DNA of 64,000 bases from Angiostrongylus vasorum (taxonomy: Eukaryota > Nematoda > Chromadorea > Rhabditida > Metastrongylidae). The stretch spans positions 1,930,001 through 1,994,000 of the forward strand of contig JADANN010000302.1 in assembly GCA_018806985.1 (NCBI GenBank), read 5' to 3'. A program made the translations under genes and the position numbers. Below the pieces are notes generated by a model. It did not search any database. It was not told where the DNA came from and worked only from the letters and a program-made list of their open reading frames with translations. Positions 23,561 to 36,097 of this stretch are shown in pieces. The number at the start of each line of letters is the position of its first letter. The stretch's first letter is position 1.

Positions 23561-23898
23561 GACATGGAGCTTATTTGTTGGAGGCGACTCCTAACCGCCT
23601 CCCACATACTTCCCTGTCACTTGATTGCAGGCTTTTGGCCGAATTGACTCGCAGAATACAATCTGTACAAACCAGAACGCACCCACACACGCGTGCATGA
23701 ATACGCCCCGCAAATGCAGAAAGTATGTGCCAAATCGGCGCAGCGATAACAGTGAGTCCAATATCTGGATCCACATGCGTCTCAGGGAAGCAAAGGTCGC
23801 TTTTGTACCGCGATTAACCTCCTGCCAGCCAACTGGGGACGCACCACGTAGCGTCGCGGCTAACCGGCTCGAGATCTCTCAAATGAGACAGATCCGTG

Positions 23899-23954
23899 GT
23901 ATATATACATATATAGAATATATATATATATATATGATATATATATATATATAG
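23899..23954. repeat. (AT)n microsatellite
   Basis: AT tract directly in front of a SINE-1 head. Confidence 0.9.
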
Positions 23955-24222
23955 TCGTGTAGGCGCGCGTAGCGTAGTGGTCGGAGGCGCCCATCGACAC
24001 ATACGTAGGATCGATCCCCGGGCCCGTGGCCCACCACGCCTTCGAGCTCTCCAGGGTCGGGAAATTGGTACCAAACTTGTCTGGGAGGATTGCTGCACTT
24101 GAGTCATTGTAAAGGTCAGATGTGCATTCAATCACCTGCAACGATGCTTAATGAAGTCGGTTGAATGGGGCATCCTTCAGGGATTGGTCAACGCCGAGGA
24201 CTTTGTCCTTTATCCTTTATTA
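23955..24222 (+). mobile_element. tRNA-derived SINE (SINE-1), best-preserved head
   Basis: A box TAGCGTAGTGGTCGG and B box GGATCGATCCCC are both clear; the tail is TTTGTCCTTTATCC. It abuts an AT microsatellite on the 5' side. Confidence 0.85.
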
Positions 24223-24724
24223 TGTTATGCATATGTATTTATGTACATGTTTATGTATATGCGTATATATGTATTTGTATAGCTGTGTATATACATCTAT
24301 ACATATACTTATGCGCACTGTACATGTACACATAATTTTAGCATGGCGGCAGAGTCAGCTTACGCTGACAGGGAGCAGAGGAGAAAATATTTGTGAGCAA
24401 CTATGTCATCCTACGGAAACAGTTACTGAATAGATGGGATGTGTCCAGGTAGTGTGAAGATCGTGTAGAAGCTGTGCTTTTTAGCCTTAAGGGGCAAATC
24501 TGTATTATATGTTTGGTTTTTATGTTTGTTGTTGTTGAATACTATTGTTGTTGTTGAATACTATCTTATTTTTTTTTAAGTTTTTTTTAAAGCAAGCATT
24601 TGTTAAGTAGTGGGCACTATGTTCTTTTTCTATTGCATGGAACTTGTCATTTAGTTGTTAGCTGGGGATGGATTCTCTTTTTGGTCTGGTGTAGACAATG
24701 TGGTGTTCGTTTCTACACTCATAG
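24223..24724. other. Unassigned AT-rich sequence
   Basis: TA/TG-rich stretch behind a SINE; no feature seen. Confidence 0.4.
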
Positions 24725-27700
24725 ATTGCCCCTCATAATCTGGCAAAACTAGAGGAAAGCACACGTAATCCGATCGTTAGACCTAGAAACCGTTGCAGAA
24801 GTTCTGGAAATGTCAATGGAATTGTAGCGGAACTTCTGCGTTCTTTAGTGTGTAGTGTTCTTAAGGGGGTCATTAAAAGACATTAGTTATATGCAGCGAA
24901 GAGTAGATGGATCCGTAGTTATGTAAGCCTTTCCATCACTCTTCATTCGCAGTGTAATGAGGTACGTGGTACTTCACTAGTGAGATTTTCAGCCGTTCTT
25001 CGTACTTCTTTGAGTGCTGTATGTGGGCAGGGTTTTCAACAATAGTTTTTGAGATGACCGACTATAAAGTCTGTTCAAAAAATATCGTTTTCTGTGTCAA
25101 TCCTCACTAATTTCTAATTCTTGATACAGAATGCGAGCTCTGATTTAAGTGTCATAGTGTAGCGAAAAGGTATCGGTAGGGAAAAGTGAACGCTTTTTAT
25201 ACCTGCTTCTATTCTTCCATGTGCTCCGTACATATTCCTTACAGTTGTCTTGTCTTCTAGTTGCGTCAATTAGCCTGAGTGGTTTTGCATTTCTACTGGA
25301 AGTTCGGCTAAGAGGAGATAAATCCCGTGGTTCGCCAATATCCTGAGACAGAACTAGTCGTAAATAGACAAAGCTCCATTAGCTCAAGGTGGGCCAACGA
25401 TTGCTTCTGCTTCTGGTGACGACATAGCACAGTCCTAGAACGGTTGTTGAAGACACCAGGGAAAAAACCGTGGCCAGCTATCTCGAAATACTAGTCAGCT
25501 GAGAAATTGTGTTGATGTTGGCATGATTCATGATTCTTCTTCAAGGTGGACCATTGAAATGTCAAATATAAACTTTAATATAATCTTGGCTTTAAAATAT
25601 TATCTACGTCATAGTCTAACATCACCACAATTTTTCCTTTTTACAGTCCATGTAGTCGGGTTGGGCGGTCAACAGTGTCGTCTGGAAATGGAAGCGGAAA
25701 GTGGCATCAGGTTCCGTAGATGACTCGGAAATGTATAAAGCTAGAGGTCAGTAGAGGAATGTTTGACGTTTCCTATATGGAACTCCGCCGAATTTCTTAT
25801 TCGTTTTGGAATTTTGTGGAACAGATTACGTTGATTAGTATCTCAGTTTGAGTAACTTTGATTTCTTTACTGCCTTGTTTGCTTGCTGTATCTTTGTGGT
25901 CATTGCTTATGTTATTTTGGTAAAGAAGTTTATGGATTCTTCAGTGTCATTTGTTCTAATTTCTTCTACTTGGAAGAGAGGAACTAAAGGAAGAAGCAGA
26001 TTCTTACATCTGTATAAGGGAACAACTTTATAGTTTCCACTTAGTCCTACTAAAGTTGAAGGAAAAGCATGAATTTGTTGAAGTTTTTCTCACTCCCTCT
26101 TTCTCTTCGACACAACTTACGAATATAGCGATGACACAAGCTTCTTCACAAAGAACACTGGGTTAAAGGATAGTTACTTACTTACTTAGTTACTTACTTA
26201 CTTACTTACTTATTTTCTTGGATACTTGGTCGGTTCGTCTTCACGAATTGTGCGGACCTCAGCACATTTGCCAATGGTTTCTTTCTCTCGTAATCGTCGC
26301 CCACGGTGGTGGTTTTATTCGAGCATGGTGGCACATGCGAGTATACCGTGATCTGTAAAATAACTGCAGTTGCGGGTACAGCTAATTAGCTTTGTTCACT
26401 ATCACGTCCGTCCAACGTGTAGATGGCCGTCCTAGGGAACGTTTGCATTCTCGAGGAGCCCACTATACAGTTCTTTTCGTCCATCTGTCGTCCCTTCTTC
26501 TCATAATATGACCGGCCCTTCTATGTTTCGCTTTCGATGTATATTCTCCTGGATCTCGAAGATGGCACAGATTTCGAAGGTCAGAGATTCGCATTCCGGC
26601 TAGATATTGAGATTGCCGGCTATATTTCAGAAGACATCGCTCAAGCGCTCTGTGAGTAGTGCAAAGTATTTTTGACGTGGTTTAAGTATGAACCCACGTC
26701 TCTGAAGCCTAACAGAGCGCTGGGAGGACGGCTGAATAGCAAAGGTGCACGCGGATTTTCGGGTTCTTCACTTGGTCAGTGGCTTTTTTGAGAATCCGGA
26801 ATGCGGCCCAAGCTGCTCTCCTTCTTTTATCTAGTTCCTCCTTCATGTTGTTTTCGATGTTCATTGATCGCTCAAGGTATACGTACGATGTGGTCTCTGC
26901 AATCAGAAAGCCATCCAATTCAATTTTTTCGCCTTCGCATCATGGTTTCATGAACTGGGTCTTCTCCCGATTAATGCGCAGTCCGATCTTTTCTCCCGCT
27001 TCGTTGAGCTCGTTGATCATCGTCTCTGCTTCGCTAGTACTTGTTGAGAAGATGATAATGTCGTCGGCAAAACGAACGTTTGATAGGAATATTCCATCAA
27101 TACGTATGCCTTTCTCATCCCAATAGAGTGACTTCATGATCCACTACAGTGCGGCACTGAACAGCTTTGGCGATATTGTATCGCCCTGTCGAACCCCTTT
27201 TCCTATGGGTTTGGTAAGAGGTCGATGGAAAAGCTGTATTTTCGTGGTGCAGTTCCAATAATGGTCAGATAGAGTTCTTACGTAGGACGGGTACGGTCCA
27301 CTCCTTTGGTCGACGATCGCTGCCATGATGGCATTCGTTTCGACACTGTCAAACGCTTTTTCATAGTCGACAAAGGTTAGGACTACAGGCGGCTGGTATT
27401 CCCGACAAACTTCGATGACCCTGGATACAGTTTGGATGTGGCTCATGCAGCAAAATCTTTTTCGAAATCTTGCTTGCGCTATTGGTTGCGCCTCATCCGT
27501 TGTCCTTGATATGTGCGAGAGGATAATCTTCGTGAAGAGCTTGTAAAGTACACTCAACAAGCATATCGGACGATAGTTACGAAGTTAAGAAGAGGATAGT
27601 TACTAATTCGTAAAGCGTTGTTTTGTTTCTGAATTATCATTTAAGATAGGCGTCAACGCAAACGCAAATGGCCAAAGTCGAAAAGTTAGTCGAAGCTACG

Positions 27701-30700
27701 AATGAGGATTATAAAAGTGCTACTGGTTGAGCAGGTTCTCGGTTGGAGCACCAAGTAGTTCAGGCTTGGTCTTGGTTTTTTTTTTTTAAATTTGAACTAT
27801 TGTTCCGTCATATATTTTCGGATAATGCGTACACTTTCCTGTATTTATTTCTAAGAAATGTGGGTTGTTGGTCCTAATTGACTTATCAGCTTTTTTCTAA
27901 AACATTTTTTGACTTGACGTACCGATAACAACGTAATAGTTTATGACCTTGTAAGTTGAACAGTACTTTATTCATTATGAGTAATTCAATAGTAAGATTT
28001 CCGGAGTAATATGCTATTGAGTTATTTATTAACTTTATCTTGATGTTTATTTCGTCACTATACATATGAAATTATGAATTTGCCATATATATAAGGTTTT
28101 TTAGGAGTTACTAAAGTTTATCATGGTTCGTCAACACAAGCTTTGCATTGAGACGGAGGAGTGTGGCAGCCACACAAGCAAAAGATTTCTGAGTTTAGAG
28201 GCTTCAAATGCGCAAAGGTAAGTTTCTGATTTTTGATGATGATGCGAGTAACTGCCATAGTGGAATGTCTCTTAATTTCTTAAAGCTGTTCTCCTTACAT
28301 GCAATTTTTGCTGCAGAATTCCTCAAGATGCGTACTTATTTGCTTACGGGAATACACGTGTGCAAAGTGTTTGCAGAGAACCACAAATCGGCATTGATGC
28401 CGATGCAGTGAATAAAAGCGGTAGGTTGATTCACTATACATTACTTTCCAGATTTCTTTGATTTCTCCTAGGATTAAAAAATGCCATTTTGGCTTTTGAA
28501 AAATCTGTGGTTTTGCCTTCCTTAGTGAGATTGTCTTTACGTGCTTTTTTTTATACTCTTTAGATTTTCTGTTGGTGATCATCTACTGAGGTTTTTTTTT
28601 AGACGAGTTTGTTCTGTGCAGTCGAACTAAAAGGTCATCAAGGCTAAAAGGCATCGTAATCGAGAAGCTCATTGTGAACAAGCTAAGATTTTGAATAAAA
28701 GTTTTGGTGATATTAAAGAATGCTGAAAAGAGGTGCGCATTTTGTGGTGAGAATACGTAGAACTGTTTAATGAGTGATCGCAGCCCTTAAACATGCAAAG
28801 CAACACAGTGATGTAGTGGAAGCTTTTCTTTTTTTGTAAATTTAGGAAAGTTTACGCCTCGTTGTTTAGGACGAAGAAATCAATAGCTGCACAAATTGCT
28901 TAGTAAGATGGAGTAATCGTTGAAGGGACAGATTTAATCACTCAACTTGATAAGTTTTCTTCTGAACACAACAGTGGTGAGATCAATTTCCATGTTGCAT
29001 CCAGCTCTGTAACCTTGAAGTCGTGATGTTCGCAAAAATTGAAGAGTATAAGTAAGCTAAGAGTTTAACAGCATGGTCTTTTTCTGTTTTAGAGGAGTGC
29101 TTAATACCACTAGAGATTTCCACATCTCATCTCGACGGTGTTGAATCGCTAAATTTGGATCGGTTGTCTCTCCAAGTTACTTTATCAGACGAACGGAGAA
29201 CAGGTTAGCCAACATTCGTTGCATCATCGCTGGCTGCTCATAGACAACCTACTGATCACGTTTACCACTTTGTTCTTATCTAATGTGGTGCTTAAGTGTA
29301 AAAAATAAGCAGATCATAAGAGGCTTCTTTTTAAACAAATAATTTAAAGACTTATTACTCATCAAGAGGAGCAGGTAGGGTTTCCATCAAGAAGCCCAGC
29401 TAAGAGTAAACCAATATCAGGATCCACCACCGTCCTGATATCAAACTAGTCGCACGGTGGCAAATCTGCCTCTGATCCACCAGGGCGGCGACTGCCATCG
29501 GTGATGACGACCTGGAGCAGACTTTGGCCAGGCTGTCCTCGGGACTCTAGGGAACCACAATAGTTAAGCCAGGAAATCTCCAGGGAATGATCCAGTGAAG
29601 ACTGGCCATCCAAGTATCAGGTGATGCTGATTATCACGAGCACGGTGCTAGTACAATCCTGCTCCGTTCTCACCAAACCTCTTGTCTCTCCGGGATAGTG
29701 AAATTGGTTCCGGACTTGTTTGGGAAAAGTCACGCTCTGAAATCCAAGTGGGAGCGCTCTACCCCATTGGACTTCTGTGAGAATCGACTCGATCAGTATT
29801 CAACGGCATCCAAGATAAAAGGAGAATCCTCAAGCAGCAGCCGGCTCTCTCTATGTTCCAGTAATCTGAAGATTGTGCTCTACTTTTAAAAGATGGAAGC
29901 TTTATTGAATTTCTTTTCCCTTGTAAACAACAGCTTTGGCTTTTCACTTTGTCCGCCATTTTGTCAAGTAACGAAACATTGAGGTTTTTCTCATGGCAGT
30001 GATATCACTTGCAACCATCAGTCTTGTACTAGCGTAAGATTTCTTGACGGTTTTTCTTTGGTTCCATCATTAATGTCTGTACTGACAATTTGTTGATAAT
30101 TTCAGAAAATTATAAGCACTATCGACCATCGATCAGAAAACACCTATCAATCTCAATTCTACAACTTCTTTCACTTTTTTGCTTTGTTCAGCTTAGTTTT
30201 ATCCGAGAGTTTTGCCTTTTTTTGAGAGGAATTCACTAGATCAAATTATCAGTATCAAAATTTCACTTTACTCCATAGCATTTCTCATTTTATGAAAAGT
30301 ATATAAAATTTGGTTCCAACTGGCTCAAACTTTGGATTTGTAAATCAGGAACGAACGGTGAATACTGGCAAGGCCTCATGGTGACTGAGCAAAATAGCAA
30401 GTTTCATTCTTGTGATTTCAAAAATGCCCTTTCCTCGAAACGATACAAGCCTTAGCAGTTTTATCCCTTTTCTGCAAGTTTCTGCTTAACTTTTTGTATT
30501 TCCTTTGAGCTGTAGCCCACAGAAGGGGTGTATTGCTTTCAGATATCATCTATAAGTTTCTTCTTTTGGTAATGCAATATCTCTTCGCAAGTTAGTGCTC
30601 GATGGCATAAGCTACAGACGGCTTCTGTTGTTTTGGATGCACAAGTCTAAGAATGCTTGGAGTTTCTTGTGGTTTACTTTACCATCCTAAATGGCTATGG

Positions 30701-33700
30701 AATAGGTATGTGTGAAGATTTTGTTTCTTCGATATGTTGAATGATTTGTGATTTATTTTCCATCACACGAGGCATCTGTCATTAAAAAGGTTCTCTCATG
30801 AATTGTTTTAATGTTAATATCCGCTTCACCAGTATATTTCTCTAAAAGACGACGATATTCGCTAGCTTGCTACGAGGTCTTGATGATTTCGTAAAGTCTT
30901 ATTAATCACAACCTAGCAGTACTATGCGTCATCCCACGACGGTGCGATGGGAAAAGACTTTTTGGCAGATGGTCGACACAATTTCGTTCTTTCCGTTTTC
31001 GAAATTCTGAACAGTTGCCACAAACAACCAAAGAGTTCGGCCGACAGGCTGTTTTTATGTGACCCGACTTAACTAATAATACTTATGTGGCCGAACTCTT
31101 TGGTTGTTTGTGGCAACTGTTCAGAATTTCGAAAACGGAAAGAACGAAATTGTGTCGACCATCTGCCAAAAGTCTTTTCCATCGCACCGTCGTGGGATGA
31201 CGCATAGGGCTGTTTTTTATGTGACCCTACTTAACTAACATATTGTATCTATTCCAACTCTTCTTTCATTCTGTTCGCTTTCTTTCTTGGTCATACGCAA
31301 ATTCCTCCTCGTGAATGTCAGTGAATGCCTGCCGATTGGATTCTTTGTGGAATTCTGAGGTGTGCGAAAGCATTTCTAGGCTCTCATCACGGTTGCTGAA
31401 CTCTCTATGGGGATCGGAAGGACCCACTTACCACTCGTGCATGATTGCATGACTTCTCTAATCAATGCGCCTCACAGGCCCGATGCATATGTATTGCTGT
31501 TGATGAATCCTTAGCACAGTTGCACCTCTCGCAAGTAGAAGCAAGACTTGACATTACGGAAAGAATATGCGGGTTGTCTTAAATCTTATGACTGCGAAGG
31601 AATACTGAGCTACCAGTTTGTCGGCTGACTACATCCCAACTTCTAGTCTTCTATCAGAACTTTCGCACTCAGAATGGTTATTGCAGGACTTGTTGGAGTT
31701 TAATGGAGACGGTCTTATTTCTCCACAGGATCGACAACATATGCAAAACGCTGCGCTCGTATTAGAAAAGGCTGATATTGTCGCTGAAAGAAATGAACAT
31801 GTAGGTCAGGCTTTGGACACGACTACTAACTGTGGAGAAAATGAACGAAAGACGGTGACATTGGTGAGCGAGTTTGTTCCTGAAAAGCCGATTCTTGATA
31901 GAAAGATTCATGTGAGTTGTTCTAGTCGCAATTCTGTTGAGATTGTGCTGACGGCACAGATCGATAAGAACTAGCTGAGAGACAGGCGAAACGGGACCCG
32001 CATGGTGTGGTGGTGAACGCGTTACTCCCCGGAAAGGACAATAGCGCGTTCGTTCCCCACCATAGGCACCTGCGGTCCAGAGTTTTGCAAATATCTCAGC
32101 AATCTTGTCGTTGTATTTCGCGTAATAATAACCTGCCATAAAAAGTATAAAAGGCAGAAAATAAAAAGCTAAATATTCTGTTGAGATTAGCTTTTTTTTT
32201 AGAGATTTGATTAATTTTTATAAGATCCGTTAAAAATGGTTCCAATTACGTATTATTTTATTGAGGCTTAAGAAGGTCATTAGAAGCGACCATTGAAGCC
32301 ATGAAGATCTTCTACAATAATGTGAATGGCACATGATCCTTTGCGAATAACTTGCAAATAGAATTAGAGGCACTTAGAATCTTTATATTTCTTCCAGATG
32401 ATACAATTCTTCCTCCTAACGATTTCCGGCTTCACCGCGGCTGGGTGTTCCAGGGTGTCGGGCTGCGATGTACAGCGACTGGGCTCATCACCCCAGCAAA
32501 GTCTCCCAAGCTGAGAAGGAGTCGGGCATTTTTAGCAGGAAGCCCAGCTAAGAACAAACCAATACAAGGATCGACCACCGTCCTGATATCGAAGTAGTCG
32601 CATGGTGCGTGGTGGCTAATTTCCCTCAAGGGCAGCGACTACCTGTGGTGGTGACGAGCAAGCGCAGACTTTGACCGGGCTGACCTCTGGACTCAAGGGA
32701 ACTACAGTGGCTAGGCCAGTCGAAAAAGTGGAAATTATGCTGGTTCGCACAACCGATCAAGGCGGGCCATACAAGTATCCAACTAAGTCTTTCTATTCTG
32801 CTGCGATGGGGTTTCAGTTTCCTATAGACCATAAATTTTTTTCGCAGTTCTTTTCTTTATCAAATCTTTTGAACAAGCGAGATTTCGTACAGGGAAGTAT
32901 AACGACTTCCCCAAATGTTTTGGACGTCGCCATGATTGCGTTGATTTTTGAAAATTGGATGTTTTCTTTTTCTTCTTTTTTGGAAACTTGATCGTAGAAC
33001 GAGTTAAAATTTGGCACTATTGAAAAATAATTCCAATCATTTATGACCGAGGAGAGTTTGTTTTACAGACTTAGCTACTATTGGGACCGTATTGAAGGGA
33101 AATTGTCAGCAATTCTTCATTCTTCAATTGATGTTCTACGAGATTCAGCATTCGTCTCGAATTGATGAATGACAATGTGTTATGAATTGAGTTTCATAGT
33201 TAAAAATTCTGGAAGCAAAAAAGTAGGTTTTCGAATACGTGCTGTCAGCAATCTCTTATAACTCTTTTAGACGAAGAAAAATTCAGTATATCATATATGA
33301 CAGAATTTTTATGCTGTGTTCGGTCGAGAGGAATAAATGACGGGTTCATGTGTTCCACTTGTTGACATCACGTATTCGAAAACCTACTTTGTGGAACAAA
33401 CAAACAAAACAAAAACAAGTGGAACACATGAGGACATCTAGAACAATTATAAGAGATTGCTTTCAGTAGATTACCTTAGATACAAACTTGATAGCCTCCA
33501 AAACACCTGATTATTGCCTGATATTTCGGCAAACAGAAGGTGTTCTTATTGAATGGTACACTATCACCTCACCAGCTAGATTTCACTAGATTTTGTTACC
33601 GATGCATTAGACGCGAGGACGAATGTCGGTAATTTTTCCAACCGTCTTCAAAAATAACTCTTGGCAAGTAGATTTTAAAGGCTTATCCTTAGTACTATTT

Positions 33701-35998
33701 TTTAGTACATTGGTATTGTTGGTACTTTTCATGACCAGTCCAGGAATATCTCACAAGCTCCAGCGAAGTGGGCATAGGTTTGTGTCAGCCGCTGGAATCA
33801 TTCACTGATGTAGCTGATGTACCTGTGTGTCCAGTAGACATATGAAGAGGTAAGGGTTGTCGGATAAATTGATAGTCTTTGAAATCCACCGTGTAATTTT
33901 TGAATTTTTTGACGGGTTCACATTAGCAGTTATCTATACTTGTTGACAAATTGTTTACATATTTCGCATCTAATGTTCTTTTACGTAATTAATTGAAAAA
34001 ATGTGAGCCATTTAACTGAATTAATCGCTTGTTTTTCCAAGGACTTACCTAACCTACCAGAAATTTCAAGTAATGGTGTTTTTTTTTTGTTTGTTCATTT
34101 TAAACTCTGATATGATGGACACGCTTAGGTTTTCACTTCCAGAGGTAACGACGATATACCTAGTCATGTTCTTCATGTTGAAAGTCACTTTGCATGATGT
34201 ACAAGTCAATACTTACCTATGTTCTTTGCACATTTTGGGAAATATCCATCCTTGTTGGACATGTTGCTACCAGTCATTATAGAGCAGTTTATGACATCCA
34301 AATTTCTTAAAAGTATTTACCTTCTTAGTAGCCAAATTACTGAATACGAATTATTTTTAAGTATATAATTCGTATTTTGAAGTGTATGAAAATTCTTTCA
34401 GCGAAAACGTCGGAAGAAGCGGGAAGGGTTTTGTGATGGGTGTTAGTTTTGAGTCCTGTGAAGGAATATTTGTATTCTTTTTGACACGAGTTCATCCTGT
34501 AAATCTGTTGATTTTGACAGGTTGATTACATGTGGCTTTGTGTCAAAAAAATTACCTCTACTACAGTTACTACAATTGAACCGCTCATTAAAAATCTCTG
34601 TTCAGAGCTTTAGCAGAGCCGAACTGCACAACGAACTATCGTCTTCGGTTAAACAGTTGTTGGAAATTACGTCGTCGCAACGTCGCTCGTTGCAACTTGG
34701 CCAGATATCGGTATGAATTGAGCGAGTACTTATTAGAGGACACAATATCGTCAATATCGCCACCTACGCCTAGAGAGTAACCAACACCATAGTGTTTTAT
34801 GCAGTATCCACTTTTTGATAACTGTGATCCTTCCAACGGTTTACCGCCTCATCGTGGCTTGGAGGTGTTCCTATGTGTCGGACTGCGATGTACAGCGGGG
34901 GGATTCGTCCCCCGGCAGGGTCTCCCAAGCTGAGGAGTCCGGCATTTTCATCAGGAAGCTTAGCTAAGAGTAAACCAATACCAGGATCCACCACCGTTCT
35001 GGTATCAAAGTCGCATTGTGGCAAATCTCCGTCTGATCCACAAGGGCTGCAACTACCTGTGGTGGTGAAGACTAGAGGTAGAATTCACAATATTTACCTT
35101 TTTATTTTCTGCCTTTTATACTTTTTATGGCAGGTTATTACTATGCGAAATACAACCACAAGATTGCTGAGATATTTGCAAAACTCCGGACCGCAGGTGT
35201 TTGCGGTGGGGAACGAACGCGCTATTGTCCTTTCCGGGGAGTAGCGCGTTCACCACCACACCATGCGGGTCCTTCGTTTCGCCTGTCTCTCAGCTAGTTC
35301 TTATCGATCTCTGCCGTCAGCAATCACCCGTCACCGGGACTGATCTGGGGAGCCCATATCGGCATTAAACCCAGTTAAGCTGAGGCTGTAGTTGAATTCA
35401 CAATATTTACCTTTTTTATTTTCTGCCTTTTTATACTTTTTTATGGCAGGTTATTACTATGCGAAATACAACCACAAGATTGCTGAGATATTTGCAAAAC
35501 TCCGGACCGCAGGTGTTTGGTGTGGTGGTGAACGCGCTACTCCCCGGAAAGGACAATAGCGCGTTCGTTCCCCACCGCAAACACTAGAGGTAGACTTTGG
35601 CCAGGCTGACCTGGGGATTCCTGGAAACCTCAATGGCTTAGCCAAATTTCCGAAAAATGGTGATTATGTTGGGGCCGCTCGCACAACTAGTAAGGACGGG
35701 CCATTCAAGTATCAAGTGTGATAACTATGATAACTTTGTGGTGATGGTTTTCTAGGCGTCTCATAACGAGAATGCGTAGTTCTCTTTCACCCGCCATAGG
35801 TTACTCCATGAAGAAAATCTGAACAGGAAGTGGTGAGTGGAAACTGCTTCGACATAAATTAGCTTTTTCTTTAAATGAGAATCATGAGAGGTGTGAGAAT
35901 TACTTTGATTTTGTCATTTTTTAAGTAACGAGAAGACGTTGCAGACTCAAGCCATCGCGCAAGAAGAGGCTATACGCTTGCTCACAGATATACATTAA
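24725..35998 (+). CDS. Gene X: unrecognised multi-exon protein gene
   Basis: I do not recognise the family. Coding-like exons are 24725-24847 (possible first), 28105-28217, 28317-28420, one starting at 28603 with an unclear end, 29093-29203, 31617-31911, 34606-34710, 35756-35775 and 35926-35998 (stop TAA). Phases agree for 28105 to 28603 and for 31617 to the stop. Joins 24847/28105 and 29203/31617 are uncertain; the latter needs either a GAG acceptor near 31609 or a missed exon. Segments look soluble, acidic and helical, for example AELHNELSSSVKQLLEI and EKTLQTQAIAQEEAIRLL at the C-terminus, with no membrane segment or Cys cluster. The gene could instead begin at ATG 28123, downstream of a TTTTTTAG acceptor at 28104. 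Introns carry RTE, RepB, RepC, SINE-3 and a foldback palindrome. The evidence for coding is clean open frames ending at good splice sites, not homology. Confidence 0.5.
26176..26210. repeat. (TTAC)n tract, RTE tail
   Basis: TTAC units at the 3' end of the minus-strand RTE copy. Confidence 0.85.
26190..27590 (-). mobile_element. Second RTE element, 5'-truncated and frameshifted
   Basis: RT segments in three frames: LTFVDYEKAFDS with GKGVRQGDTISPKLFS (27144-27560), VRFADDIIIFS (26940-27137) and KRRRAAWAAFRILKK (26709-26918). The endonuclease is absent. The 3' end reads GGTCCGCACAATTCGTGAAG, then CCAAGTATCCAAG, then (GTAA)n, closely matching the RepB 3' end. Confidence 0.85.
29365..29620 (+). 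mobile_element. RepB, 5'-truncated
   Basis: Begins in the TTTCCATCAAGAAGCCCAGC block and runs to the CCATCCAAGTATC end. Confidence 0.75.
29625..29890 (+). mobile_element. SINE-3 relative without clear head
   Basis: Shares the GGACTTGTTTGGG, TCTGAAATCCAAGTG and CTCGA blocks with the SINE-3 copy near 62.6 kb. The promoter boxes are not recognisable. Confidence 0.4.
30923..31206. repeat. Near-perfect foldback palindrome
   Basis: Arms 30923-31042 and 31089-31206 are reverse complements with only single-base length differences, around a 46-base loop. The loop end and the right flank share a direct repeat: GGCTGTTTTTATGTGACCC in the loop (31048-31066) and GGCTGTTTTTTATGTGACCC after the right arm (31208-31227). 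Confidence 0.9.
31968..32165 (-). mobile_element. RepC element
   Basis: Well-preserved reverse copy beginning CTAGCTGAGAGACAGGCGAA and ending in the AAAAAGTATAAAAGGCAG block, 57 bp behind the 31911 donor of gene X. Confidence 0.7.
32408..32788 (+). mobile_element. RepB element
   Basis: Near full-length copy in an intron of gene X. Confidence 0.8.
34826..35730 (+). mobile_element. RepB interrupted by a 500-bp RepC insertion
   Basis: RepB halves 34826-35082 and 35583-35730 are continuous with the family consensus. The insert 35083-35582 is flanked by a 12-bp direct repeat ACTAGAGGTAGA (35071-35082, 35583-35594). Confidence 0.85.
35083..35582 (+). mobile_element. Tandem pair of RepC elements
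   Basis: Two units, starting near 35083 and 35393, each with TTTATGGCAGGTTATTACTA and TTTGCAAAACTCCGGACCGC blocks. The first carries the hairpin AACGCGCTA/TAGCGCGTT (35216-35224, 35242-35250). In the second unit the hairpin end (about 35517-35582) is in the opposite orientation. Confidence 0.75.
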
Positions 35999-36097
35999 GT
36001 GACATCGATGAAGGAATGGGTCCGTTCTATAATTTTGCTATTAGCTTTGCTTTTATTTCCTTTATTTTTTGTCTCATGTTCTCTATTCCTCCTTTTC

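Noticed and set aside
30923..31206. CRISPR-like or bacterial attachment structure
   Set aside because: Eukaryotic context; a single inverted repeat with no spacer array.
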